From positions 1-64,000 of the forward strand of contig JAZRXL010000016.1 in the NCBI GenBank assembly GCA_045600225.1: a DNA stretch of 64,000 nucleotides, read 5' to 3'. Position 1 is the first letter of the stretch; each line of letters begins with the position of its first letter. Source of the stretch: UBA1181 sp045600225 (GTDB taxonomy: Bacteria > Bacteroidota > Bacteroidia > Bacteroidales > Paludibacteraceae). Below are positions 15,395-24,612 of the stretch, piece by piece. A program made the translations under genes and the position numbers. The notes under the pieces were generated by a model. It was not told the DNA's origin. It saw only the letters and a list, made by a program, of their open reading frames with translations, and did no database searches.

Positions 15395-16095
15395 TTACTG
15401 ATTATCTTGATTTATCAAATTCACCACAACCTTTACCATTACGTCCTTCTCCTCCGTTCGGCTCTCGGCAATCATAAGGGTGAGGGCAACGAGTAGGTAG
15501 CGTGGAAAGGTTCGTCCGTTGTCGTCTTATCAACCACAAGCTCCTGATAGTCATAGCGGTCGAGAGTATCGAGGGCATAAACGTAGTCACCGATGACGTT
15601 GAAGAGTCCTCCGAACTCCTCTTCTGTAACCTTGTCCTGCAGGGAAATGGCACGCGACATGAGCTTCACCACATCCTTCAGTTCGTCGTAATGGTCAAGT
15701 CGGCGCTGGTCGATGGCATAGCCCTTGATGAGGTATTGTTTGAGGACTTTGTTAGCCCATTTGCGAAATTCTACGCCACGTTTACTTTTTACTCGGAATC
15801 CTACAGACACGATCATGTCAAGGTTGCAGTACTCTACATCTTGCATTTGTACTAGTCCTTCTACACGACCGTATTTCTTGGGTGTCGCAAATTTTGCGAC
15901 TACCGGTTCGCCTGCTAATTCTTCTTTTAAAGCATTATTGACGTGCTTGGCTATAGTTTTGTAGTCGCGTCCGAACAGCATGGCCATTTGTTCACGTGTC
16001 AGCCACACCGTTTCATTCTCCAGTTTTACGTCCAGTTGTGTTGTGCCATCGGGCGCTGTGTAGAGCACTACCGGACAATTATTCATTTGTTCCAT
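15395..16095 (-). pseudogene. rhuM: RhuM-family gene with internal deletion
   Basis: The intact N-terminal part reads as a RhuM protein (TVWLTREQMAMLFGRDYKTIAKHVNNAL, then FRVKSKRGVEFRKWANKVLKQYLIKGYAI) up to EPFHATY near residue 200. The frame then ends after six unrelated residues at 15472. One frame over, the DNA reads LVALTLMIAESRTEEKDVMV up to a stop at 15395, which I recognise from memory as the extreme C-terminus of full-length RhuM/Fic-type proteins. About 100 residues between, including the Fic-like HxFxDGN region, are missing. The simplest reading is an out-of-frame deletion near 15490. The truncated 207-residue product might still be made. Confidence 0.72.
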
Positions 16096-16505
16096 ATTTC
16101 CAGATGGCAGTTATAGAGATTCTTCTTCTCACATCCATCACAGTTGCCTAACGAATACTTGCATTCAGCCAAACAATACTTCTCGTAGTAATCATTATCT
16201 TGGATTACAAAATCATACTCAGCAGGCACTGTCGTACCCCATGTATATTTTCCTCCAAATTCCCAAGTCCTGTTTGCCCCCACGTTCATTTTCGCCCAAA
16301 GGATTCCGCTAGGCAAACCTAGATCAACATACTGGTAACCATCCACCAGATCAAGATCAGGCTGATTCAACATAATACTGTCAATATCGGTCATTTTGAT
16401 CTGCTTTCCATCCGAAAATACCCAAACGGTACCAGTCAGACACCATACGCAAAGACAGCTTGAGACTGCCAATAAAATCATTACTAACCTTTTCATTGTT
16501 TGCAA
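16083..16505 (-). CDS. Truncated secreted FISUMP-like protein
   Basis: A 140-residue exported protein: a signal peptide (MKRLVMILLAVSSCLCVWC), a short strand pair VWVFSDGKQIKMTDIDSIML common to Bacteroidetes surface proteins, then YVDLGLPSGILWAKMNVGA and FGGKYTWG. The latter blocks open the repeated paralogous domain that normally continues for 100 or more residues. Here it stops soon after in a Cys-rich tail (CLAECKYSLGNCDGCEKK). The final codons overlap the RhuM start by 13 nt. It may be a 3'-truncated relic. A start three codons downstream (16496) is equally likely. Confidence 0.5.
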   Translation of the reverse strand: MQTMKRLVMILLAVSSCLCVWCLTGTVWVFSDGKQIKMTDIDSIMLNQPDLDLVDGYQYVDLGLPSGILWAKMNVGANRTWEFGGKYTWGTTVPAEYDFVIQDNDYYEKYCLAECKYSLGNCDGCEKKNLYNCHLEIWNK

Positions 16506-16880
16506 TTTATATTAAGTAAGAATACACGACAATCCTGAAAATTTACACATCCCGATACACTCTCATTCACCGGTTTCCTATAGAGAAATATGTGCGACAA
16601 AGAATCATTCGTTTCCTATTCTTGATTGATTACAAAAGCAAATGTAAGTAAAAATACCAGGGAATCAAAATCATCGCTAAAATCAGCTTCTTAATTCTAC
16701 TAATTTCAAAATTCTTCACTGATTCTAATGATGTTGGATTCGGGATACAGCATTATCACTCCGAAATTGAAACAAAATTCCTATCTATTTGCACTAATTT
16801 TACTATCCATTTTAGGACAAATCAACTAATATTGCACACTGTAGACGGAACCATAAGAAAACTATTATAACATAAATATC
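16506..16880. other. Divergent intergenic region, no gene
   Basis: AT-rich 375-nt spacer between divergent genes. A TAATATTG sequence about 50 nt before the esterase/GH43 gene resembles the -7 box (one mismatch), but I find no correctly spaced -33 box. No open frame or repeat of note. Confidence 0.4.
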
Positions 16881-19800
16881 ATGAAAAAAAATTACAAATT
16901 CATGTTGACTGCGGTCGCAAGTTTATTGTTGTACACGTCAACGGATGCACAGGATCTTCCTGGTGTCAAAGATACGGTTAATGTGAACGGGACTGTACGT
17001 ACGATCGATGTATATGCACCTAGCGGAATGGGAGAAAACAGACCGATGGTGATTTCCGCCCATGGTATGGGACAGGATATCGCATATCAAAAGAAACAGT
17101 CTCGCTGGGATCAAGTTGCCGACACCGCAAAATTTCTAGTCGTTTATCCTCAATCAAATGGATCCACATGGAATCTGGACGGAAATGGATCTGACGTCGC
17201 TTTCATCAAAGCAATCATCAAAAAGATGAGTGCCAAATATAAAATCGATTTGAAGCGTGTCTACATGTCTGGCTTCTCTATGGGTGGTATGCTTACCTAC
17301 GTCGTTGCTAATAACATGGCTGACCAAGTGGCTGCATGCGCACCGGTTTCCGGCTATCCAATTGGTGACAAAACTGCCAAACCTTCTCGTCCAATTCCAA
17401 TCATACACACAAACGGTGACGCAGATGATGTCGTTCATTATGAGCCATGGGAAGGTGACTTCAACGGTATGCACCAAAAACAGCAAGGTGCCTACGCACA
17501 GGCGGAAGCTTGGGCAAAAGCGAATAATTGCGATGCCACGCCTATTGAGTCCGTAATTGACGGTGCTGCAACGCGCTACCTTTGGAAGAATGGTGATTGT
17601 GGTGTTGAGGTTTGCCTAAATAAAATTTATGGGAAAGGACACTGGCCATCCAACGACAGGTATCATTCCGTACGTGAAATTTGGAGATTTATCAGTCGAT
17701 TCTCTCTAGACTGTGGCGAACCCAAAGAACCTGAGGAAGTAGCTCCATACAACGGAATCCCAGCTGCAATTCCAGGCACCATCGAGGCTGAAGAGTATGA
17801 TTTCGGAGGTCAAGGAGTTTCGTACAACGATAAAGATTCTCAAAATCGTGGTGAGGCATTCCGTAATGATGGTGTGGACATCTACAAAAATGCGACTGGC
17901 TTTGTTATCGGATATAATCAGAACGGCGAGTGGTACAACTATGCAGTGGATGTGAAAGAGACTTCAAAATATACAGTCACATTCAATGCTGCCACTGATA
18001 ACGACAACGCCTCTTTCCAACTACTGATTGATGGTCAAGAGGTGACTGGAGAGATTTCTGTACCTAACACAGGCTCCTTCTCCAAATACAATACTTTCAA
18101 GATCCGCACGAAGGAAATTCCTGCTGGTGATCACACTCTTCAATTGAAGGTTATCAACGATTGGTTTGACATAGACTACATGTCTTTTGAGAAATATGAA
18201 TCAAACGGCAATGAGCCTTACGATGACAATGGTTGCGTTATCGGAATGCGCGACAACGACGAGTTGGCATCTGTATTCTCTTCTATTAGCATAAGCAACA
18301 TCAATCCTAAGGTGAAGCCTACCACCAACCACAATCCTATCATGACACAACGCTATGGGGCAGACCCTTGTGCGATGGTGTATGGTGACTCCGTATACAT
18401 CTACATGACACACGACATCTACGAATATACGAACGGTAGCATCTCAGAAAATAAATATGGTAAAATTACAGAAATCGTATGTCTATCATCCGCCGATCTT
18501 GTCAACTGGACCGACCACGGACCAATGAAGGTGGCTGGAACAGGAGGAATCTCTAAAGCTATCAATTCATGGGCTCCAACAGCGTGTCATGCTAAAATCA
18601 ATGGCAAGGATCGTTTCTTCTTGTACTTCGCGAACAATGCTAATGGTATCTATGTAGTCGCCTCCGATACACCTTACGGACCTTGGGAGGACGTGAAGAA
18701 TGGTCAAGGATTAATCACTCGTTCCACAGCAAACTGTGGTGATGTAACTTGGTTGTTCGACCCAGCTGTTCTTGTAGACGAAGATGGTACTGGTTACATC
18801 TACTTCGGTGGTGGTGTACCTGATGGAAAAAATGACAATCCAGGTACTGCGCGTATCGCAAAATTAGGCAAGGACTTCATAAGCATTGAAGGAACCCCTG
18901 TTTCTCTGAACCCTCCATATCTATTTGAGGACGCTGGTATCAATAAAATAGGGAAAAAATATGTTTACTCCTATTGTACGAACTGGAATACGAAAGGAAA
19001 CAACATCGGAATAAATGACGCTGTCATAGCCACAATGACTTCGGAAAATCCTATGACAGGGTTCGTGTTCGACAAAAAAGTGTTTGACAATCCTTCTAGA
19101 TGGTTAGGAGATAATGGTAACAACCACCATGGATTCTTCAAATTCAAAGGTAAATGGTACATATGCTACCATAGTCAATGGATTCAAAATCAAATTGGGG
19201 TGAAGGGAGGATACCGCTGCTCTCACGTCGATTATGCTGATGTGGATGAGGCCAATGGCAGGATCAACGGTGTAACGGCAGGAACTGTTAAGGGTGTGGA
19301 TCAAGTAACTCCTGTAGATGCAACTAAGTTTATTCAAGCAGAATGTTTCGCATGGCAAAGTGGCGTTGATGTCAACTACATATCAAAATCCACCAATATG
19401 GCAGTAAGTGGCAAGAGTGGTTCTTGGATCGGTCTATGTGGAGTGAAGGCTGAAAATGTTAATCGTTTCAAAGCACGCGTTTCCGCGCCATGTGGAGGAG
19501 CTATCCGAATCACAACCGGCTCAACCAACGGTACGGTTATTGGATACTTGAACGTGGAGGCAAACACATCCTTCGATGAGTTCGAGTGTGAATTGCTTTC
19601 CGATATTCCTACAGCAAAGGATTTGTTCTTCACCTTCAGTGGTGATCTGCAATTCGACTCATGGAATATGTTCTATGCCGATCCAACAGACGATGAACTG
19701 ATCGAGTCCATTTCGACAGTTCTTACTGTAGATCCAAACCCAGCAAAAGACAACGTCGTGATCAGCGGTTTGAACGTTGGAGACATTATCACCATTAAAT

Positions 19801-19931
19801 CAGTAACAGGTATTGTCATGAAGAGATTTGTTGCAGAATCAAATACGATTGAAATCAGTATTTCAGATTTATCTACAGGTCTTTATATCGTCTCAAACGG
19901 AACAAAGTCTACCAGATTGATCAAAGAGTAA
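16881..19931 (+). CDS. Secreted esterase-CBM6-GH43 enzyme with T9SS sorting domain
   Basis: A 1016-residue modular polysaccharide-degrading enzyme. Signal peptide 1-23 (ending TDA). Residues 28-275 are an esterase of the PHB-depolymerase/feruloyl esterase type: nucleophile Ser133 in GFSMGG, Asp near 180-183, His254 in GKGHWP. Residues 297-438 are a CBM6-like domain (IEAEEYDFGG to WFDIDYMSFEK). About 482-800 is a GH43 five-blade propeller with likely catalytic Asp495 (GADP), Asp627 (FDPA) and Glu683 (LFEDAG). A second CBM6-like module spans about 818-935, and a type A sorting domain the last 70 residues (DPNPAKDNVVISGL to STRLIKE). The combination fits removal of feruloyl and arabinosyl/xylosyl side groups from arabinoxylan; substrate is inference. 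Confidence 0.87.
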   Translation: MKKNYKFMLTAVASLLLYTSTDAQDLPGVKDTVNVNGTVRTIDVYAPSGMGENRPMVISAHGMGQDIAYQKKQSRWDQVADTAKFLVVYPQSNGSTWNLDGNGSDVAFIKAIIKKMSAKYKIDLKRVYMSGFSMGGMLTYVVANNMADQVAACAPVSGYPIGDKTAKPSRPIPIIHTNGDADDVVHYEPWEGDFNGMHQKQQGAYAQAEAWAKANNCDATPIESVIDGAATRYLWKNGDCGVEVCLNKIYGKGHWPSNDRYHSVREIWRFISRFSLDCGEPKEPEEVAPYNGIPAAIPGTIEAEEYDFGGQGVSYNDKDSQNRGEAFRNDGVDIYKNATGFVIGYNQNGEWYNYAVDVKETSKYTVTFNAATDNDNASFQLLIDGQEVTGEISVPNTGSFSKYNTFKIRTKEIPAGDHTLQLKVINDWFDIDYMSFEKYESNGNEPYDDNGCVIGMRDNDELASVFSSISISNINPKVKPTTNHNPIMTQRYGADPCAMVYGDSVYIYMTHDIYEYTNGSISENKYGKITEIVCLSSADLVNWTDHGPMKVAGTGGISKAINSWAPTACHAKINGKDRFFLYFANNANGIYVVASDTPYGPWEDVKNGQGLITRSTANCGDVTWLFDPAVLVDEDGTGYIYFGGGVPDGKNDNPGTARIAKLGKDFISIEGTPVSLNPPYLFEDAGINKIGKKYVYSYCTNWNTKGNNIGINDAVIATMTSENPMTGFVFDKKVFDNPSRWLGDNGNNHHGFFKFKGKWYICYHSQWIQNQIGVKGGYRCSHVDYADVDEANGRINGVTAGTVKGVDQVTPVDATKFIQAECFAWQSGVDVNYISKSTNMAVSGKSGSWIGLCGVKAENVNRFKARVSAPCGGAIRITTGSTNGTVIGYLNVEANTSFDEFECELLSDIPTAKDLFFTFSGDLQFDSWNMFYADPTDDELIESISTVLTVDPNPAKDNVVISGLNVGDIITIKSVTGIVMKRFVAESNTIEISISDLSTGLYIVSNGTKSTRLIKE

Positions 19932-19952
19932 AAATACCCGTTATATATAATG

Positions 19953-19993
19953 CACGCTGTTGTTGGATTTTACTAACAACAGCGTGTTTTTTT
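19953..19993 (+). terminator. Intrinsic terminator after GH43 gene
   Basis: A perfect 12-bp stem (19953-19964 with 19975-19986), 10-nt loop and seven T residues, 21 nt after the stop codon. Confidence 0.88.
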
Positions 19994-20115
19994 GAAAATT
20001 TTCGAGGGAATAGCAATAATAATGAATGTAATAGAAAAAAGACACATGTAGGGCAACGAAAAAGCCATAATCATCTAAGAGTCGGATTCGTAGGATATTT
20101 TAGCCCATTGGTAGA

Positions 20116-20164
20116 GTTGCAAGCTGTATGCTATTGCAACATTTAACTCTAACCCATACATTTG
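20116..20164 (+). promoter_or_regulatory. Promoter and inverted repeat of the beta-helix/two-component operon
   Basis: TTG (20134-20136), 20 nt, then TACATTTG (20157-20164) gives a good promoter. The inverted repeat GTTGCAA-N11-TTGCAAC (20116-20122 and 20134-20140) overlaps the -33 box. It is a candidate binding site, perhaps for the LytTR regulator encoded at the end of the operon, although LytTR proteins more often bind direct repeats. Confidence 0.6.
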
Positions 20165-20200
20165 CGACATAGCGCTATTAACCATTAAAATCTATTTATC

Positions 20201-20629
20201 ATGAGTAAACACCTAATACCAATACTGTTGTTGGTGCTACCTTTCAACATCCTCGCAGAATCTTCGAGGAGTATGACGACAAATACCATTGATGAAACTG
20301 CACATAAAATGGTGATAAGCAATATTCGTTCTATAACCTATAACGGCGATCTGATGGTTGTGTCTCATAAAGACGGTAAAGTGTACAACTTCAATATCAA
20401 CGAAGTGAAGTCTATAACCTTCAATTCCATAGAAACAGCTCTCCAATCCATTTACCAGAGCAAAGGTGAAGAACCATACACAATCTATGACATTAATGGC
20501 GTAGAGATACAATCTGGCACAACAAATATGGAAGGTGAAATAGACCGCAAGCTTAACTTACACGGAGTTTTCGTAATCAAAACAGGAGAGAATTCAAAAA
20601 AAGTTATCATTCTAAACAGTAATAAATGA
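20201..20629 (+). CDS. Small secreted protein with sorting-domain-like end
   Basis: A 142-residue exported protein: signal peptide to about residue 19 (PFNILA). The strand pair MVVSHKDGKVYNFNINEVKSITF is a frequent Bacteroidetes surface motif. The C-terminal part resembles a T9SS sorting domain (YTIYDINGVEIQSG, then NLHGVFVIKTGENSKKVII). First gene of a four-gene operon, overlapping the next gene by 4 nt. It shares the DSISEITF/EVKSITF motif with the next protein, so the two may act together at the surface. Function unknown. Confidence 0.6.
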   Translation: MSKHLIPILLLVLPFNILAESSRSMTTNTIDETAHKMVISNIRSITYNGDLMVVSHKDGKVYNFNINEVKSITFNSIETALQSIYQSKGEEPYTIYDINGVEIQSGTTNMEGEIDRKLNLHGVFVIKTGENSKKVIILNSNK

Positions 20630-22500
20630 TGAAAAGACTAATTATAGCATCAATGTTAATGCTCTCATCTGTTTCTATATTTGCAGAGGAGGCTCCTATT
20701 TGCAATGCACTTTTTATCACCATGAACAATGGTATCACAAACGTCGTGGCACTTGACAGCATTTCGGAAATCACCTTCAATGATGACTGCGACAGGCTTA
20801 TTGTCAATGGTGTGTGGCAAAGCGAGACAGACAGCATTTTCGAACTGACGTATGGCACCTTGCCTGATGGTATCTATGTGAATTACGCTGACAACAGTGC
20901 AAGTGTCATCAACCCTTATTTCATGCAAGGTGTTGGCGTTTCAATCAACAATGCGGATGTGGTGATTGACAATAACAACACATCGTATGAGATCAAAACG
21001 ACACTAAGTGGCAAAACTTCAGATGGACAGTTCCTTTATAACGGAACATACAAAACCACCATAGAGCTTGACGGTGTGTCGTTGACAAACACCCGTGGTG
21101 CAGCCATCAACATTCAATGTGGCAAAAGAATTGCATTGAATCTTAAGAAAGGGACGGAAAGCACCATTACAGATGGTAAGAACGGCGACCAGAAAGCTGC
21201 ACTTTATTGCAAAGGACATCTTGAGATCGACAAATCCGGAACTTTGAATGTGACAGGAAATACCGCACATGCTATTTCTGCCAAAGAATATATCAAATTC
21301 AAGAAATCTGACGGAATCATAAACATCCAAGGTGCTGTCAAAGATGGTATCCACTGCAAGCAGTACTTCCTAGCCAACGGTTTCAAGGTTAATATCAGCG
21401 GAACCGTGGGTGACGGTATCGATGCGGAAGCTGACGGTGAGGAAAACGAAGATGGTTATGTGGATGGAAGTATAAACATCAACAACGGAGACTTCACCAT
21501 CACTTCTGTTGCCGACACTATCAAGGGGATAAAGGCAGAAAGCGTTGCCAACATTATAGGAGGCACACTCAACATCACCATGAGTGGTAAGGGAAGCAAG
21601 GGAATTAAGGCGGGAACAGAAATCAACATTGGAAACAACGATGACAAAACCGGTCCTGTTCTATCCGTCAAGACTTCTGGCGCAAAATACTCCACTTCTA
21701 GCAGTTCATCTTCCAACAACAACAATCCATGGGGAGGTGGTCGTCCTGGAGGAATGGGACCACAAGAAAGCAACGGAACATCCTCTAAAGCTATCAAAGG
21801 ATTAGGTGTTGTAAACATCTATGGGGGAACGCTTAACATTTCGACAGCTACAGATGGTGCTGAGGGTATCGAAAGCAAAACTCAGGTCAACATCTACGGA
21901 GGAAACAACTACATGAAATGCTATGACGACTGCATAAACTCAAGTGGTCCAATCTTCTTTTATGGTGGAACAACGGTCTGCTGGTCAGACGGAAACGATG
22001 CCGTAGATTCTAATTACGGCAAGAGGGGTGCAATCACCATTGCTGGAGGAAACGTGTTCGCCTACAGCACAAAGGGAGATCCCGAGGAAGGCTTGGATTG
22101 CGACAACAACTCCTATATCGTTGTTACAGGAGGTGTTGCAGTAAGTGCCGGTGGCTCACAAGGTGGCGGCGGCGGTGGATTCCCAGGTGCAAGCTCTTCT
22201 AGTAGCATAGGATCTTCGACACAGGGATATTTTTTAGGTTCTTCGCCTTCAAGTTACAATAACACCTATTACTACACATTATGCGGAACGGACGGAACCG
22301 AAATATGCACCTATAAATTTGGGAAAAGCGTCAGCAATTCTTTATCTTTGCTTACCGCGCCAAACCTTGGCAAAGGCTCTGTAACAATTAAGTACGGAAC
22401 AAGCCAACCAACCTCGTATAGTGAAAATGTTGGTGACGTGTTCTTTATCAGTCCAACTGTTACAACAAGTGGCACGACAGCGACGGTAACGACGAAATGA
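20626..22500 (+). CDS. Cthe_2159-like carbohydrate-binding beta-helix protein
   Basis: A 624-residue secreted protein with signal peptide (MMKRLIIASMLMLSSVSIFA). It consists of successive Gly/Asn-rich beta-helix turns such as GAAINIQCGKRIALNLKKG, DGIHCKQYFLANGFKVNISG and GDGIDAEADGEENEDGYVDG. These match the Cthe_2159 family (carbohydrate-binding domain of the pectate-lyase-like fold), which binds acidic polysaccharides and cellulose. A Ser/Asn/Gly low-complexity insertion lies near residues 350-375, and a Gly run near 510-520. I see no sorting domain. The 4-nt overlaps with both neighbours imply coupled translation with the histidine kinase gene. Confidence 0.8.
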   Translation: MMKRLIIASMLMLSSVSIFAEEAPICNALFITMNNGITNVVALDSISEITFNDDCDRLIVNGVWQSETDSIFELTYGTLPDGIYVNYADNSASVINPYFMQGVGVSINNADVVIDNNNTSYEIKTTLSGKTSDGQFLYNGTYKTTIELDGVSLTNTRGAAINIQCGKRIALNLKKGTESTITDGKNGDQKAALYCKGHLEIDKSGTLNVTGNTAHAISAKEYIKFKKSDGIINIQGAVKDGIHCKQYFLANGFKVNISGTVGDGIDAEADGEENEDGYVDGSININNGDFTITSVADTIKGIKAESVANIIGGTLNITMSGKGSKGIKAGTEINIGNNDDKTGPVLSVKTSGAKYSTSSSSSSNNNNPWGGGRPGGMGPQESNGTSSKAIKGLGVVNIYGGTLNISTATDGAEGIESKTQVNIYGGNNYMKCYDDCINSSGPIFFYGGTTVCWSDGNDAVDSNYGKRGAITIAGGNVFAYSTKGDPEEGLDCDNNSYIVVTGGVAVSAGGSQGGGGGGFPGASSSSSIGSSTQGYFLGSSPSSYNNTYYYTLCGTDGTEICTYKFGKSVSNSLSLLTAPNLGKGSVTIKYGTSQPTSYSENVGDVFFISPTVTTSGTTATVTTK

Positions 22501-23675
22501 CATCAAGCAAAAGATTAGAAAATATCTGCATTTGGGTGGGATGGGCATTGATTTTTGCCCTTCCCGCCCTTTATTTATTTTTTGAATCCTTAGTTGATGA
22601 CACAAAGTTTGACATCATTGAGCTATACAACACTTGGAAACAGAGGTGGCCATACATCCCTATTTTTGCCATTCATCACTACCTACTCATCAAGTTATTC
22701 TATAAACACAAATATATCCAGTACACCGCATGTGTACTCTCCTTGATGACTCTCTTCTCATGGTTTCAGATCAAAAATCATAAAGAGATGCAAGAGCGTT
22801 TTCATAAGGAAAATAGTCTTCACCACACGCAATTTCCGTCCGAAGAATTTCAAGGGGAAACAATACACGATCTTCCACCCTTTCCACAACCTCATCACCA
22901 TGAGGATCTGAAACCCAGACATCATTTGCTAAGGGCCCCCTTGATGAGTAGGATCATCATTGCCTTGCTTATTATGGGAATGGACCTCGGCATATGCTCT
23001 CTTATTAACAGCAGAAGGGCGAGAAACAGACTGCTTGCCTTGGAAAGGGAAAAACTGGCTGTTGAACTTAACTATTTGAAATACCAGATCAATCCGCACT
23101 TCTTCATGAATACGCTGAACAACATTCATGCCCTGATAGACATTGACAAGGAACAGGCCCAGAGAACGATTGTAAACCTGTCTCACCTTATGAGATACGT
23201 GCTTTATGAAAGTAGCGAAAAATTTGTGTCGTTGGAAAAGGAGATGGAATTCATTCGTCTCTACATTTCTTTGATGAAACTAAGATATTCAAATGACATA
23301 GAGATAAAAATGGATGTTCCATCGAATATCGAGGGAATAACTATTCCGCCCTTGATTCTGATCTGCTTTGTGGAAAATGCTTTTAAGCACGGCATAAGCA
23401 ATAGTCACAATTCCTTTATTTCGATCGAAGTCTATACAGACCGTTCCAACAAACTCATGAACTTCAAATGCAGGAACAGTTACTACGATTTCAAGAGTAT
23501 CGATGAACTTCATGGCATTGGAATAGAGAACGCCCGAAAAAGACTTGATCTAATATATGGCTCACGATACTCACTGACCATCAAGGAGGAAAAAGATCGC
23601 AAAACCGACGAAGAAAAACGAATCAATACATTCGAGATATGGTTACAGATTCCGACAACATCACCTGCGACATAA
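22497..23675 (+). CDS. LytS-like sensor histidine kinase
   Basis: A 392-residue membrane kinase of the His_kinase (PF06580) type. Four hydrophobic segments lie in the N-terminal half (about residues 10-30, 45-65, 75-92, 148-168), with a His/Pro-rich extracytoplasmic stretch between the third and fourth (HHTQFPSEEF to PQPHHHEDLKPRHH). The phospho-acceptor motif is NYLKYQINPHFFMNTLNNIHAL, and ATP-binding boxes are PPLILICFVENAFKHGI and HGIGIENARKRL. It shares 4 nt with the beta-helix gene and 37 nt with the regulator gene. The His-rich loop could sense metal or polysaccharide; inference only. Confidence 0.87.
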   Translation: MTSSKRLENICIWVGWALIFALPALYLFFESLVDDTKFDIIELYNTWKQRWPYIPIFAIHHYLLIKLFYKHKYIQYTACVLSLMTLFSWFQIKNHKEMQERFHKENSLHHTQFPSEEFQGETIHDLPPFPQPHHHEDLKPRHHLLRAPLMSRIIIALLIMGMDLGICSLINSRRARNRLLALEREKLAVELNYLKYQINPHFFMNTLNNIHALIDIDKEQAQRTIVNLSHLMRYVLYESSEKFVSLEKEMEFIRLYISLMKLRYSNDIEIKMDVPSNIEGITIPPLILICFVENAFKHGISNSHNSFISIEVYTDRSNKLMNFKCRNSYYDFKSIDELHGIGIENARKRLDLIYGSRYSLTIKEEKDRKTDEEKRINTFEIWLQIPTTSPAT

Positions 23676-24376
23676 AAATCAGATGTATCGCCATCGATGA
23701 CGAGCCACTGGCTCTTATTCAATTGAAATCAATGATTGATAAAACCCCTTATCTTTCGTTGGTAGGGGCTTACAGTGACATCAAAGATGCTCGCGAATTT
23801 ATCGAAAAGACGGATTTTGACGCACTATTTCTTGATATCAACATGCCAGAGATAAATGGATTGGAATTTGTCGCATCCCTACCTAAGACACCATTAGTCG
23901 TATTCACCACCGCATATAGCCAATATGCACTCGACAGCTACAAGGTGAACGCCATCGATTATCTACTCAAACCCTTCGGTATGCCCGAGTTTGAAAAATC
24001 AGCAGAAAAAGTGAAAAGACAGTTCCAACTGCTCATGGCAGAAAAGAATGCAGAAATCATCAATGAAAAATTCCTCTATTTCAAGATAGACTCGAAACTC
24101 ACCAAAGTAAACCCCGACGACATAGTATATATCGAGTCCATGAGGGAGTACATCTGTCTGAACATGGCGGACAAAAGTCAACTAATCACGCTCATGAAAG
24201 TGAGCGAGGTGGCGAAGCAACTTTCCGACATGGGATTTTTAAGAATCCACAGGTCATTCATCATAAACATGAAAAAAATCGAAGAGATCTCCAGAAACAG
24301 TGTGAAACTCAGCAATGACACAATACTGCCAGTAGGAGACTCGTTCAAGAAACAACTAAAAAAACAGTTACTATAA
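23639..24376 (+). CDS. LytTR-type response regulator
   Basis: A 245-residue regulator. The receiver domain (about 13-130) shows the acidic pair in IAIDDEP (Asp20-21), phospho-acceptor Asp66 in ALFLDINMP, Thr in VVFTTAYS and Lys in DYLLKPFG. The LytTR DNA-binding domain (about 145-245) has VYIESMREYICLNM and FLRIHRSFIINMKKIEEI. The start at 23639 overlaps the kinase gene by 37 nt; no later start codon precedes the first receiver strand. It forms a two-component pair with the kinase and is last in the operon. Confidence 0.9.
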   Translation: MVTDSDNITCDIKIRCIAIDDEPLALIQLKSMIDKTPYLSLVGAYSDIKDAREFIEKTDFDALFLDINMPEINGLEFVASLPKTPLVVFTTAYSQYALDSYKVNAIDYLLKPFGMPEFEKSAEKVKRQFQLLMAEKNAEIINEKFLYFKIDSKLTKVNPDDIVYIESMREYICLNMADKSQLITLMKVSEVAKQLSDMGFLRIHRSFIINMKKIEEISRNSVKLSNDTILPVGDSFKKQLKKQLL

Positions 24377-24573
24377 CATAACATTATAAGATTTCAAATC
24401 ACAAACAATATTTTGCACTTTGCATTTGAATTATACATAAAACGCTCCTCGATTTTTTATACAAATAGATCTTCTTACAGGAAGCGATAGAACGTGTGTG
24501 CTTTTATTGTGAGAAAACACATCCTTCTGGAGCCTGAAAATAGGAGAGGGGGCAGAAAGGGGGGTGTAAAAAG
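24377..24573. other. Intergenic, no clear feature
   Basis: Between the convergent regulator gene and the tRNA terminator. A short G-rich tract (about 24545-24565) is the only oddity. No terminator for the two-component operon is obvious. Confidence 0.4.
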
Positions 24574-24600
24574 AAAAGACCCTGAAAATCAGAGTCTTTT
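24574..24600 (-). terminator. Terminator of the tRNA-Gln gene
   Basis: Twelve-base arms (24574-24585 with 24589-24600) with one mismatch and a 3-nt loop, followed by CTTTTTAC in the minus direction, 12 nt past the tRNA 3' end. Confidence 0.65.
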
Positions 24601-24612
24601 GTTGTCGAATTG

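Noticed and set aside
15402..15653. Separate minus-strand frame beside the RhuM remnant
   Set aside because: It reads the RhuM region out of frame with a low-complexity product; only its region near 15395-15490 in another frame makes sense as the RhuM C-terminus.
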